DNA of 64,000 nt from Geosiphon pyriformis (lineage: Eukaryota > Glomeromycota > Glomeromycetes > Archaeosporales > Geosiphonaceae), in assembly GCA_016748015.1 (NCBI GenBank), contig JAAOMT010000429.1:278743-342742 (forward strand), given 5' to 3'. Positions 47,927-59,339 of this stretch are shown here, piece by piece (position 1 is the stretch's first letter; each line of letters starts with the position of its first letter). The notes beneath the pieces are model-generated. The model was not told the DNA's origin. It was given only the letters and a program-made list of their open reading frames with translations, and ran no database searches. A program made the position numbers and the translations under genes.

Positions 47927-50522
47927 AAATCCAATTTTATTTATCTGTAAATAAAATATAAAATCTTAGACCTTATTAACTATATTAACTTTTAAAACAA
48001 AGATCTAACCGATGCTGAAATTGAAATTTTTACTAATCTTTAAGAATATTAGATTAACAGTTAAAATACTGTTACAGTAAATGAATTGTTCAAAAGCCAA
48101 AATTTCGAAAATTTCAACAAAAGAACTTATTTTTTTGGTAAGAGAAAGTTTTTTAAAATACATTCTTTATTTTAAGATATATTTAATATTGGCTTTTAGA
48201 TCTTTAATTTTAGTATGATATTATTTTGTAAAAAAAAAAATTTTACTTAAAATATTATTGACATTTAATGTATAATTTTAATATAAACTTTCAATAAATT
48301 TATATTCAAACACTTGAATTGTTGTTTAACAATTATTTTTTAAATTAAACTATCCATAAAAGGTGTTGAATAATAAATCATAATAAATCACATTACTATA
48401 CAAAAAGATAATGTGAAAAATTATAATTTTTGTTATTGAAAAGGCATCTATGTAAATAGCAAGCAATTCGAAATTTTATATAAGATCAATAAAAATGCGC
48501 ACTATATTTTTTTGAGTAATAAAGTAAAATATTAAACAGATTTCAAGTTTATTTATTAATATTCATTTTTCTTCGTTTTTAAAAATTTACACAAAAATGC
48601 TCCAAAAACCATTTAAAAGATTATTAAGTCTGTTTTAATTTAAAAAATCAAATTGTTTTCAATATAAATTTAACCAAAAAATTAATATTTATTTTTCCAA
48701 TGCTTAAATCAATATGATGTTTTTTTCCTTTTCTCTATTATCCAAATTTTTTTGAAATTTAGTTCAATTTAATCAATTATTAACTTAATTTGTAAAACTA
48801 AATTTTTATCCATTTTAATTTAAGCGCATTTTGATTTTAAAATTCTTGGTAAAAGTCGAAATTCAAAGGTGAATTTTTGAACATTATTATTAGATTGACC
48901 AAATAGTTTTTATGAACATGAATGACAAATCTAAATACTTTTATCTCACAAATACTAGATGTATGTATAGATTAAATACAAAATAATATTATTTTACTTT
49001 ATTTAGAAAAAGACAGCAGCAATAGCATATAACAATACAGGATTTGAAAATTTTCCCTTTCATGAATAATTTTCGGCCTTAAAAGAAGTAAAAAATATGC
49101 ATCCAAAATTCAAACTGGTTTGTGGAAAAAAGAAAATAAACTAATTTAAAAATTCAAGATCGTTTTATTATGTTCAATTTAATAAAATCCTTTTAAAAAA
49201 GATAATTGCTCGATTTAGAAGCTTTATATTAAAAATTTAAAGGATAATAAAAATTTTGAATTTAAAAAATATGGTTCATCTAATTCATTAGTGAAATTGT
49301 GAAAGAAATACGGATTTTGACGGAGGAGAAGCAAACTGCATTCAAGATTTTACCACCATGATAAGAACAAGTTATCCGAAGCATCTGCTAAAAGACTATT
49401 GTCAGCATTATTTCTTCACTTGAAACCTACTGTAAGAATTATTTGTTAGAATGCTAGAATGTGTTAATGAGCCATTTAATGCTTGAGATTATATCAAGGA
49501 TAGCGATTGAATTCACGCTTTGCATTGAAAATAAGTGGCTTATGGATTACAAAGACCAAATAACCCTTTTTATATTTGTTTCTTGTTCATGAGTATCTAT
49601 GCACATTTTGGAGAGTTGTTCTAATATCCACAAATATTATTATATTAGGATTTTACCAAGATGTATTTTCTTACGCTTCGGCAATTCAAACTCAAGTGTT
49701 CTAAATGATAAGTGTGACGGAAAAGTATTTGATTAATTATTACCTTTTAGCGGTAACTTTTTATAAATATTTTCGATCATCGTCTACATAAAATTTTGGT
49801 TTTTAATAATAATAATAATAATAATAACTGAATGCTTAAAAAATAAAAATTTATGCAAACAAACTCTAATTTTTTAAAGTATTTTATACAAATTTCAATA
49901 ATTGATTATTTACTTTTAAGTTAAATTTACCTTATCATGTAATTTAAACAGATAAAATAATTATCTAGCTTTATGCTATGATCTAATAAAACTTAATAAT
50001 ATATACTAAGTATTTATCCCATCAAATCAATCAATTATTGATGATTTGAATAATTAAATTTTGAAACTTTCAGGACGCCCTTTAGCAGTAATATAAGAAT
50101 TAAGGATTGAAGCAATAAGATAAAGAAATTTTAATTTGGATATTTGGAAAATCTCACCTTGAAATAATAAGTTCCTCATTTGAATTGGCATAAAATTAGT
50201 TTCCTCTCCCAACCTTAAATGCATTTTCAAATATTAATTTAAAGTGTGAGATAAATTATATAATTATTTATAGTCTCTTATAAGCGAAAAGGCTATTAAT
50301 AAAGAAATTTTAAATAATCTTAAAATAGAGCACTTAAGGCACTTTAAATTATAATATTTTGGGCCCCATTTGAAAAAATATTTATTCAAATCTAATTGCC
50401 TTGATATATTAATCTATTTAAAGAGAATAAATTTACCAAAAGCTCTTTCTTTTTATTTAGCTACAATATTCTCAAAATAGAATTGAATAATTGAATATAT
50501 AGCAAAAGAAAATATTTTGCTG
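47927..50522. other. Intergenic AT-rich stretch
   Basis: 3' region of the BTB-TLDc gene, then AT-rich DNA without a convincing frame. An AAT microsatellite lies at 49805-49827. A slightly GC-richer patch at 49310-49680 holds no open frame I could support. Confidence 0.5.
49805..49827. repeat. AAT microsatellite
   Basis: Seven to eight AAT units. Confidence 0.95.
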
Positions 50523-52031
50523 CTAATTGTTATCTCTATTGCGAGCCTCTTCAGAATTCCCTAACTTTATAATTGATTTGCAGTTGCCCATTTCAACCCC
50601 AAAATAAGGCCCAGTATGAAATAATTTGCCCGGAACTTCGTTTATTGATTGACCAGCATTACACTCCTAAAATAAAAAATATCTTATTTTTTAACACCTT
50701 TTTACGGAAAATTTTTTAATTCTATATAGATTAATACTAACCATATTCTCTTTAGAATATCGCGAATTGACCCATGCTTCTCTTTGATGGTTGTACAACG
50801 AATTAACATTACAATCCCAATACCTATTTGGGTCATCAGGACAATCACAATTGCTCATTGGCTCAATCCAGACCTCAGTACCAAAATGTCTCCATCCCAT
50901 TAAATTCGAAGGAAAGTGTGGCACATGATCATTTCCATGGGTAATGCGGCGATGATCAATTGCTTCGTTCAAAAGATAGCTAAGATGGCTGTTTCCAACT
51001 CTCGGAGCTCCATAAGTAAAAATACCCTGCCCTATTGTGCTTAAATCAATATTCGGCCAAAGGTTGTTTTTTGTGATTTCAAATTTTTCAATTGTCCACC
51101 TAAACCCAGCAATACAGGCATATGCTTGTATATTTAAAATATTTTTATATTAAAAAAATGACTCTTACTGTTAAACTTTAAAATAGAAGATATTTAGGAA
51201 ACTAACCTCCACCAAGACCATGTCCGACAAATAGAATACTATTTACTTTGGGGAATCGACTTGAATATGATTTAATAGTTTCACTTAAAGTAGGAAACAA
51301 TAAATTCACATTTTTCAATAATTGTGAATCCACACGATGTCTTTCGTCAAACTTTGGACCAGTTTTAAAACGAAGTGGCACCTGTCTTGACTTTCTTGAA
51401 GCCCATTGGTTTTTCGTTAATTTCTAATATAAATAAAGAAGTATTTTTATCTCAAGATTTTATTTGATTTAAAATATTAAAGGGGTTGAGATAATTACTG
51501 GCCCCGCAAACATAATTAATAAAGCGCTATATTGTGGTGAATGTAAGTGAAACTGAACCTCCACTAATGAACAGTATTTAAAAGATATATTGATTTTTTT
51601 AAGAAAACTTTCATTTCAAACTAATTTTTATTCAGAATTCAAATACCTTTAATTTGTAAACCAGGCACTTTTAAGCCATCATTATTTAAACCGAGACAGT
51701 CAAATGCATTTATCATGAATGCAATTTCCGAGAGAATCACTAACTCTTCATCATCAGATAAAATTCGGCTCTTGGGTTGTGATTGTGAGCGTTTTTTGGT
51801 TTGATTGATTTTTAGTGGGATATCGATTTGATTTATCCAATTAATCATAGTAGGAGAGGTGTAGTTTATATCTGGTTTTTTATCCTTTTGAATAACTTTA
51901 AAGGCTATCCAGCTGCTGTGGTTTTCATGCAGCAAAAAATAAAAAACTGATGCCATCAAAATTGCAGTAATAATCTTAAATCTTCCCAGAAAATCGACCT
52001 TGAATGGTATTTGATTATTAAAAGAACCCAT
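50523..52031 (-). CDS. Class 3 lipase-like protein with Ser-to-Gly at the nucleophile, copy 3
   Basis: Minus-strand exons 52031-51647, 51563-51499, 51423-51207, 51124-50742 and 50666-50523 join in frame to 397 residues. Introns are 83, 75, 82 and 75 bp, at the same positions and phases as in copies 1 and 2. The signal anchor reads FKIITAILMASVFYFL. The elbow is GHGLGG again, with Gly for the catalytic Ser; Asp (GNDHVPHFP) and His (RHFGTE) are kept. Many substitutions separate it from the inverted pair, but the frame is fully open, which suggests selection has kept the protein. It lies in the same orientation as copy 2, about 9 kb away, with a coiled-coil gene relic on its 5' side, so the whole unit was duplicated. 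Confidence 0.9.
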
Positions 52032-52639
52032 TTTATTAATCTTGAAGAAGTATGTAACAGAGCTTCATGGAATATTTTATAATGTTTTTCATGATGCGTT
52101 AAATAAAAATACTATAGATCGAGCTTAATTGTTTTTTTAGAACATCTCATTTAAACAAATAATGGAAAATATTTTTCCCAAACACCAATCACATATCCTA
52201 AAGAAGTTGGAAATTTTGATTTTTTATAAACAAATCTATTACATATATTTTTATTCCTTGTTATATCTTAGCTTGAAAATGTAATTTTATTATTCTGAAA
52301 TTTTTTACAATTGATATTGTTCACAAACCATACTATTTTCAGCTTTTATTTCAAAGAACTGTATAAGATGTCGTTAATTAGTAGATTATGATAGCAAATA
52401 ACGTCGCAAATAAAACACCAAACGTTCCCTCTGATATATTTATTATCTTTTCCCAAGAAATTACTAAAGAGATTTCTTAACAATAGAAGCAGGCGGTAAG
52501 ATTAAGATATACAATATTTAGTGATTTTTGATAATAAATTTAGCTCTTGAACTCAAAGTTTTTTTCTATCATTAATGTAAGCATAAAGGCTTTCTTTTTA
52601 GGATTTTCAGTTCATCCCTTTACTTGCTGGTAAAAATGT

Positions 52640-52760
52640 TAGTCTTCAGAGCACGAGTTTGTTCGTGGCAATAAGATCTAAATATATCACTTTCTTCATC
52701 AAAATCTTCTTTCAGCTTGCTGACTGACTCGTTGTTTTAGGTTCAATTTCGAAGGTGTTC
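52640..52760 (-). pseudogene. Relic of the coiled-coil gene C-terminus, copy 3
   Basis: It reads KLKEDFDEESDIFRSYCHEQ on the minus strand, matching EEDYQEDSAIFRSYCRERTR of copy 1. The more N-terminal coding parts were not found upstream, so it is a fragment. It marks the third copy of the two-gene unit. Confidence 0.55.
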
Positions 52761-54033
52761 TCAGAAGGGTATTGTCTGCTAATTCTAGAATGTTGGAATT
52801 TACCCGGCTTAATTGAAGATATTAAAGGCTATACTTGTAACAGCAGCAGTGAAGGCTAGGGAATACATGTAAAACTTGAGCAAGAGAATGCATAGCAAGG
52901 AGCTTTACTTTTTTAGAATTAAAAAAACCTGGATATCATATTCAGGTAGATATCTCAAGATTAAATAAAAATTTTTAATTGAATGAAAGAGATTCTAAAA
53001 TTAATTATTTAAAAAATACTTTATTAGAATACTTGAAACTTAACTTCACACAAAAATAACAGTTTGTTAAAGATATCAAAAACATCATTTGTATAAAAAT
53101 TCAATTAAGAATTTCTCAAAAATTTTTCATAAAACCGATATCTAATTATTTCAGAAGCTTACTGTTGTTTGCAAACTTTAGAAATTTTCAAAAAAAAAAT
53201 AGTTTTATGGTCTTGGATTTCTCGTTTTTTAAATAAAATTTCAAAATTAGTTAAATAATCACTCGATTCTGATTTAGCTTGCTTTGTTAAGCCTAAAGAA
53301 TTTGGAAAATTTCAAGTCTTTGAATGAATATAAAGTTTTCTTAAAATAAACAATTTTTTTTCAAATAACTAATGAATTATTTTAAATCTTAAAAATTTGA
53401 ATCGGATGATTTTTGCAATAATAAAAATAAATGAATACTTTTATTTTTACAATCTGAGAAAAATCAGAATTACTTTACTACATAAATTTTCAAATAATAA
53501 GAAAATGACTAATAATACTTTTGGGTTTTTTTATTTCTCTTCAGGTTCAGAATATTTTACTGTAGAAAAATTGGAAATCTACTTAGAAGTTTTATTCAAA
53601 TGACTGGTCATAATATGAAATGAATAGCTTTAAAAAGGGGGATATTTGAACTCATTTTTAAAGAAATACTCGAATATTTATTATCTATTAAAACAATTAG
53701 GAATCGACTTTTCCCGCAAAACCAATTAGATTATTTTCTCTATCTCTGAACATTAAATTTTGAAAGAAATCAAACAATTATAATAGATTTTTATTTTAAA
53801 ATTAAAATTTTTTATTCAGTAATGCACTCCTATTGAAGATTCTGATGCCAAACCATTTCCATTTAAAGTTCATAAATTGTTTGAAAGCATTTTTTGGCAA
53901 AGAAAAATAAAACAGGGCTAGAAGGCCTTTGCATTTATTTATTCACATGGAACTGAAAAATCTATATATATATATATATATATATATTCAAAATGACTAG
54001 GATATTTGTAAAAAAAACTTTTCTCGGTTTAAT
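52761..54033. other. Intergenic stretch
   Basis: No supported gene. A TA microsatellite lies at 53962-53988, close to the 3' end of the KCTD-like gene. Confidence 0.55.
53962..53988. repeat. TA microsatellite
   Basis: About 13 TA units. Confidence 0.95.
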
Positions 54034-54812
54034 TCATAGAATAGAGTTTTTTAAAATCAATTGATTATCACAATATTTCGATATTTCCAAAGTCCAAAAG
54101 CCAATTCCTTGCCAAATCGTAACACTAGACAAGGGTAATTTTGATTTTAAAAACTTTTTCACCTTTCTATTATACCTTTCTAATGTATCATGTCCACTAA
54201 TAGCAAATCTTTCAAAAAGTCGTTTATCATAAGATTCCGAAGGATCAGAAATGGCAGGTTCATCACCATTTGAAAAAAATGCTATTCGGATGTCACGTTT
54301 CAACCCAAGTTCAATATTCCAAAGAACAATATCAAGAATTTGGTTCAACATCCCGTCAACCAATTTTGTCGCTGCTTGATGAACCATCGTATATTTACAT
54401 TCCTTAATCGGAATTTGAAAATAGTCCAATTCGATTTCTAACTCTTTGCGTGAGACTCCGATCATTGAAGTTGTTTGAATTTCTGGATTTCCAAAATATG
54501 GTAAAATTCCGATTCGATAAAATTGCATGATGTAATAAAAGGCATGTCCGTTTCTATCAAAAAAATATTCATTATTTTTATCAGGTCGAAGAAGTTCTTG
54601 ATTTCGTGGTTGAAACATTGTGCCAAGAAATGTATCAGGATAGGCGGTTAGTGTTGATCGAAACGTTTCAAACTGAATTAAATTTAAAATTAGTATCATG
54701 AATATTATAAAAAGGAACTTTCATTTAAAGTTCTTACCTTAATGCCACCAACGTTCAAAATCACTCGTTCCTTTCCGTCTGGGAGTATTAATTTGTCTTC
54801 CATTAATTTCAT
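54034..54812 (-). CDS. KCTD-like BTB (T1-type) domain protein
   Basis: Two exons (54812-54738 and 54672-54034) join across a 65-bp GTAAGA..CAG intron into 237 residues. Exon 1 gives the start MKLMEDKLILPDGKER and VILNVGGIK. Exon 2 continues FETFRSTLTAYPDTFLGTMF, then NNEYFFDRNGHAFYYIMQFY and the ELDYFQIP segment. This is the K-channel tetramerisation type of BTB fold found in KCTD proteins (about residues 15-120), which often form oligomers and can recruit substrates to cullin-3 ligases. There is no channel or membrane segment. The C-terminal 110 residues are not recognised. A damaged relative lies at 5833-6659. The next ATG (54803) is an alternative start. Confidence 0.9.
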
Positions 54813-55371
54813 TACAATAAATTGGTTTTCGATCGAATTTATTCTGTTATATATATATTAATTTTTTTCAAGAATTTTCACGGCTTTATTGTTGATTATA
54901 ACGATTTTTGTCAATAAGGGGATCAACATGCATACAGTATCATTAAATGCCAAGAAGAAGCTTGGCGAATCAGTTATTCGAAATGAGGACCCCTTTATTA
55001 AAACAGGAAAATTAGATTTTGGTAGCTACGGTAATTTTTGTACAATAATTCAGGAAATGAATTCAACTTGAGTGATTGGCGGTAAATAGTTTTAGACTAA
55101 AAAAGTTTCATGAAATATTTTAAATTAAGAAGGGATATTTAAAGGGTTTTCACTTGAGAATAATTTCAAAATATTTATGTTTCCTGAAACATTCAAAGAA
55201 ATATTTGCTGCCTTCACTATAAAAATTACTTTGAATTTCGATTATTATTGAATTTATAAAAACTTTGGTAGATGAAAACTATTTAAGTTTGTTAGTTTTG
55301 GCTAAATCTATAAATTTCTTCTTCTTTATCCAATAAAATTAGCAAATTGATACAAGATGTATCAAAGATTA

Positions 55372-55842
55372 TCAAATATAAAACATGGTGACATTTATAT
55401 CACTTCCTTCAAAAGCTGTTTTCACAGCGTCATGCACAAAATCCAAGGGCAGCCCATCTAAGCCAGTCCCAATCCTAGGCATACTGACACCTTTAACACC
55501 TAATCCCTCACAACAAATGCGTAAAGAGAACAAGGCTTGAAAAAAATTATCTTTGTAAGGCTTATTGTGAACGTGATATTTGGTGATCATGTAGAAAATG
55601 TATCGACCTTCACGTCGTAAATAAGCGACTTCACCGACTCTTTTTTGTTGGGATCTAAGCTCCTTAATTCCTCCATACCGATTTCTGAATTGCAAAGCAA
55701 TACCGGCACCCATACAAATATCTTCAGAAATACAATGAGCCAATGCATCAGTTTGATCAGACCTCTTGAACAGATCACCTTTTGTTTCTTTGAAACGAGC
55801 TAGTGTTTCATTAAAATTTGCAAGAGATGGGTGAGATTGCAT
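55372..55842 (-). CDS. TARG1/OARD1-type macrodomain ADP-ribose hydrolase
   Basis: A 156-residue macrodomain protein. Family features in order: KGDLF, DALAHCISEDICMGAGIA, FGG-like RYGGIKEL, QQKRVGEVAYL, GRYIFYMITK, and SMPRIGTGLDGL. Human TARG1 (OARD1) uses Lys84 and Asp125; the matching Lys in MITK (K88) and Asp in TGLDG (D129) are present, so activity is likely. Such enzymes remove ADP-ribose from glutamate or aspartate side chains, from DNA ends, or deacetylate O-acetyl-ADP-ribose. Start: first in-frame ATG at 55842-55840 (MQSHPSLANF). The frame stays open upstream to a TTTTTTCAG acceptor-like site at 55870, so a further 5' exon or a leader intron is possible. It is transcribed in the same direction as the KCTD-like gene 560 bp away. 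Confidence 0.9.
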   Translation of the reverse strand: MQSHPSLANFNETLARFKETKGDLFKRSDQTDALAHCISEDICMGAGIALQFRNRYGGIKELRSQQKRVGEVAYLRREGRYIFYMITKYHVHNKPYKDNFFQALFSLRICCEGLGVKGVSMPRIGTGLDGLPLDFVHDAVKTAFEGSDINVTMFYI

Positions 55843-56293
55843 TTTTCGGATAAAATTTGAAAGTTTCAAGCTGAAAAAATATTTAAAATATGATAAGAAA
55901 TTTCACTCAAATGTGTATTTTTTGATAGGACTACTTATTGTCTTATTGTGCTATCTTTGAGGCTGATTTACTGATGATATTTTCTACATTTCTGTACAAC
56001 TTGGATTTTATTTAGAAAGGTGAAGTAGGTCATAATTTATCTTGTTTAAATCAAAGGTAGGTGAATCAGTGATATCTCATCTTTGCGCTTTTGTCATTAT
56101 ATATTTAAAAAAGAAACTTTTTTAAATTGCTAAAATATTTGATTCCTTGCCTATAGAATTTCAGAAACTTTAAGAAATGAGCCTTTATAAAGTTTACAAG
56201 AGATTCTACAGTAAGCTCAATAGCTTCAAATGACCTTTTTCTATAGAATAATAATTTTTTAAATTTGGCGGTTTTTAATATCTGCGTGATTGC

Positions 56294-56344
<51 letters not shown>
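56294..56344. repeat. AAT microsatellite
   Basis: About 17 AAT units without interruption. Confidence 0.97.
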
Positions 56345-56900
56345 TTCTAACATATGTTTTTAAATGACAAATTTTGTTTTTTACAAAAATGTTAAGAAAT
56401 AAATTATTTATATATGAAATATTATTTCCCTCTATGTCTAGTTTAGTAGCAATTTTTCACAGACGAACATAATATTAACCTACTTTTCTCGATACATATC
56501 CTAATCTTTTTGTGACAAACATTACTGCCGTTTGTCAACTGTTTTCTAACTTTTCGATGTTGTATTTTCACAGCTAATATAACTAGTTTGGTGAGTTTAC
56601 TTAATTTTATCACCTTATCCCAAAAATACATTATCTTTTGCTGGACCAATGAATCATCTCTAATATGAATTATGCACAAGAGTGCAAGTTAATTCCGCTG
56701 GGAATCATTGAAATAAAATCTATCACATGAACATTCATTAATTGGGCAAGTTTTATATGAGCTGTTGATCAGCAAACTTTTTTTTATAGAAACGGCTCTT
56801 CTATTGATTCCATTACAAATAAGATTTATTAAAGATTCCTGCTTTAGAATGTGGATAAAGTAGGTTGTGTTTTTTTATAAATCAAACAAAGAAAGAATTC

Positions 56901-56923
56901 ATATATATATATATATATATATA
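56901..56923. repeat. AT microsatellite
   Basis: About 11 AT units. Confidence 0.95.
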
Positions 56924-57833
56924 TTCTCATTAGATTTCGTTATTGGGGTTTCGGTTACTGTTGGCTCAATAAAAGATTTTTAACAAGGAAAACCTACTCC
57001 CTATCCATAAGGCCTTTGGAAAAAAAATGAACCAATCAATATTAAGAATTTGAAAAATCAATTAAACTTAAACAACCCTATCTATTCTCTAATCGTGTCC
57101 CAAAATTCATTGTTGGGATAACTGGGTATGTTTAAAAAAGCTGAAAATATTTGTAATACTATGAAATTATTTCTCTTCTTGCCGATGAAATTTCTCCGAA
57201 TTAAAATCTGAAAATTATCTTCAAACTCTCTTTAATAAAATCGTAATATTTCATGAACGAGCTTAGTTGGACAGAAATTGAAGTTCATGATATAGGGATA
57301 TTGTCTTTACAAGAAAGATTCTAATGGTAATTATTTAAAATTGTCAAATTTTAAATTAGGCTAACCACTGACTAATAATTTGGCTTTTAAATTTCGGAAG
57401 CTGGTTTCAATTTAGAGATACTCTTTCCAGATAGTTATTTGATTGTCGTCCATGTAGTTTAAAACGCAATTGAGACGTCTTAATTACAAGAATAAACTTA
57501 TTTTATACAACAAACGGCCCATTGGAAAGTTGATGGAGATTAGTTTCGAAGTTATTTTCGTTATAAAAGAAAACATTCGCTGCTTTCGTATTTTTACTCA
57601 GTCACATAGAAATGTTATTACCTTTAGGGCACCGCGTCCCGCAGATGATGTTTTGTCAACATATAAGCGCTTTATTTCCGGACCTATTTCAAGTGGTAAA
57701 TAAAAATAATTTGGCCCAATAGTTGATAATAATAACATCGACAGTATGATTGTGATTGTCCCAGCCAGATTCTACTCTATGAATGTCTTCCCGTTCTGCA
57801 CAACATACTGGTGGATATTACGGAGTTCGGGGA

Positions 57834-57834
<1 letters not shown>

Positions 57835-57873
<39 letters not shown>

Positions 57874-57874
57874 T
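57835..57874. repeat. ATT microsatellite
   Basis: About 13 ATT units. Confidence 0.97.
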
Positions 57875-59010
57875 GCTTCTGTATTCAAACAAATAAAATC
57901 TTTTGAATTTATTTGTTATCATGCAAAAAATTCAGATAATCATATCAAATAATAATGAAGTTTGAATGAAAATAATATTTAGATTACATTTTAACAAGTT
58001 TTTTCATTGGAAAAAAATTAATGTAAAAGTTTATTATTTAAGATTTATAAATTTATTAGAATAAATAAAACTTTAGAAAAGATCAAATAATATCAAATGA
58101 AAATTAATAAAAAATTTGTTTTTAAAATAGGGTTCTATTGATATATATATTTTTCATATTTAATTTACATTAAATTCTTTAATAAAACTGTATATGATAC
58201 ATTGAAAATAAAAATATTTTTTAAAATTTTATAAAACTATTCAATTATGTAAAAAATAGTTTTTAACAATAATAAAAGTATTAATATTAAAAATTTAATT
58301 GCATTATTTTAATTCAAAAACTCTTTTCTATTTTTAAAAAATAGATTTGCTTTTAAATTTTTAATATTGTTACACGAAATGATTTGGGAATTTTTTGTTA
58401 TAATTTAAAACCCAATCTTCCTTGTGCAAAAAAATAATAGACTTTTTCAAGTATTGTATTAAAACAATATTATTTTTTCATTACAATTTATAAGTTAATA
58501 TGTTGAAAAATTTTCAATTTGAATTGTTTCGTTGAGTACATTTAGTTAAAATTCTCTTCAACTTCATGAGATATGAATAAAATTTTTTTCCAGAATTTAA
58601 AAGTTTTATGAAAAATATTTATTCTTTATCCTTCGGAATATGCCTTTAATAAAAACGCTTAAAACTTAATATTTAATAACTAGAAAGCTTTTCCTGAAAC
58701 AAACTTGACAACCTTTTTTTCCTCAAAGACAATATTCCACTTATTGAAGGCAGAAGTGGTTACGTCAATAAATGAAAAAAGTTGTAAAGCTCAGAGATAA
58801 ATGCCGAATTTTGAGTTTTAAGATTGAAGAAATCTGAACTTTTTAATTGAATTGTCACCACTTTGAAATAAAACTTTATTTGATTCACAAACTTCAAAAT
58901 ATTTATCTTGTCGACTATAAATAATATCCCGTTTAATTTTTTTTATTCTAGCAGAATTTTTTGCAAGATTTTTTTTGATGCAACAATATTTTTTTAGTAA
59001 CATTTAATTT

Positions 59011-59034
59011 GTTGTTGTTGTTGTTGTTGTTGTT
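59011..59034. repeat. GTT microsatellite
   Basis: Eight GTT units, the only G-containing triplet repeat noticed. Confidence 0.95.
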
Positions 59035-59317
59035 ATTGATGAAAAATACCACTTTAAGGAAAAATTATTTAAAAACTTGCAAAATTTTTTAATTTATAAA
59101 TTTTATTATTTATAAAAAGGGCAACTTTAACTGGTAAGTTTCCTCTCAATTCTGAAAAGAAATTTTCAAAATCTTAACGTTTCTTTCACACCAAGAAAAT
59201 AATTTTTTTAAAGTCTAATTATTTTTCTCGAAAACTGTCAATAAGAATTATTTCGAAACGTAACAGACAAGCAAACTTTCGCTAATTATAACCCGTCTCC
59301 TCTGATAAAAATTTGAA

Positions 59318-59339
59318 TTTTTTTTTTTTTTTTTTTTTT
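59318..59339. repeat. Poly-T run
   Basis: About 22 T in a row, ended by C. Confidence 0.95.

Noticed and set aside
54889-55071. 60-residue plus-strand frame between the KCTD-like and macrodomain genes
   Set aside because: No homologous feature recognised; it lies in a short intergenic region and is likely chance.
57470-57952. Two frames in a GC-richer patch, the second running into an ATT repeat
   Set aside because: The leucine run is a translated microsatellite, and the first frame has no recognised domain or partner exons.
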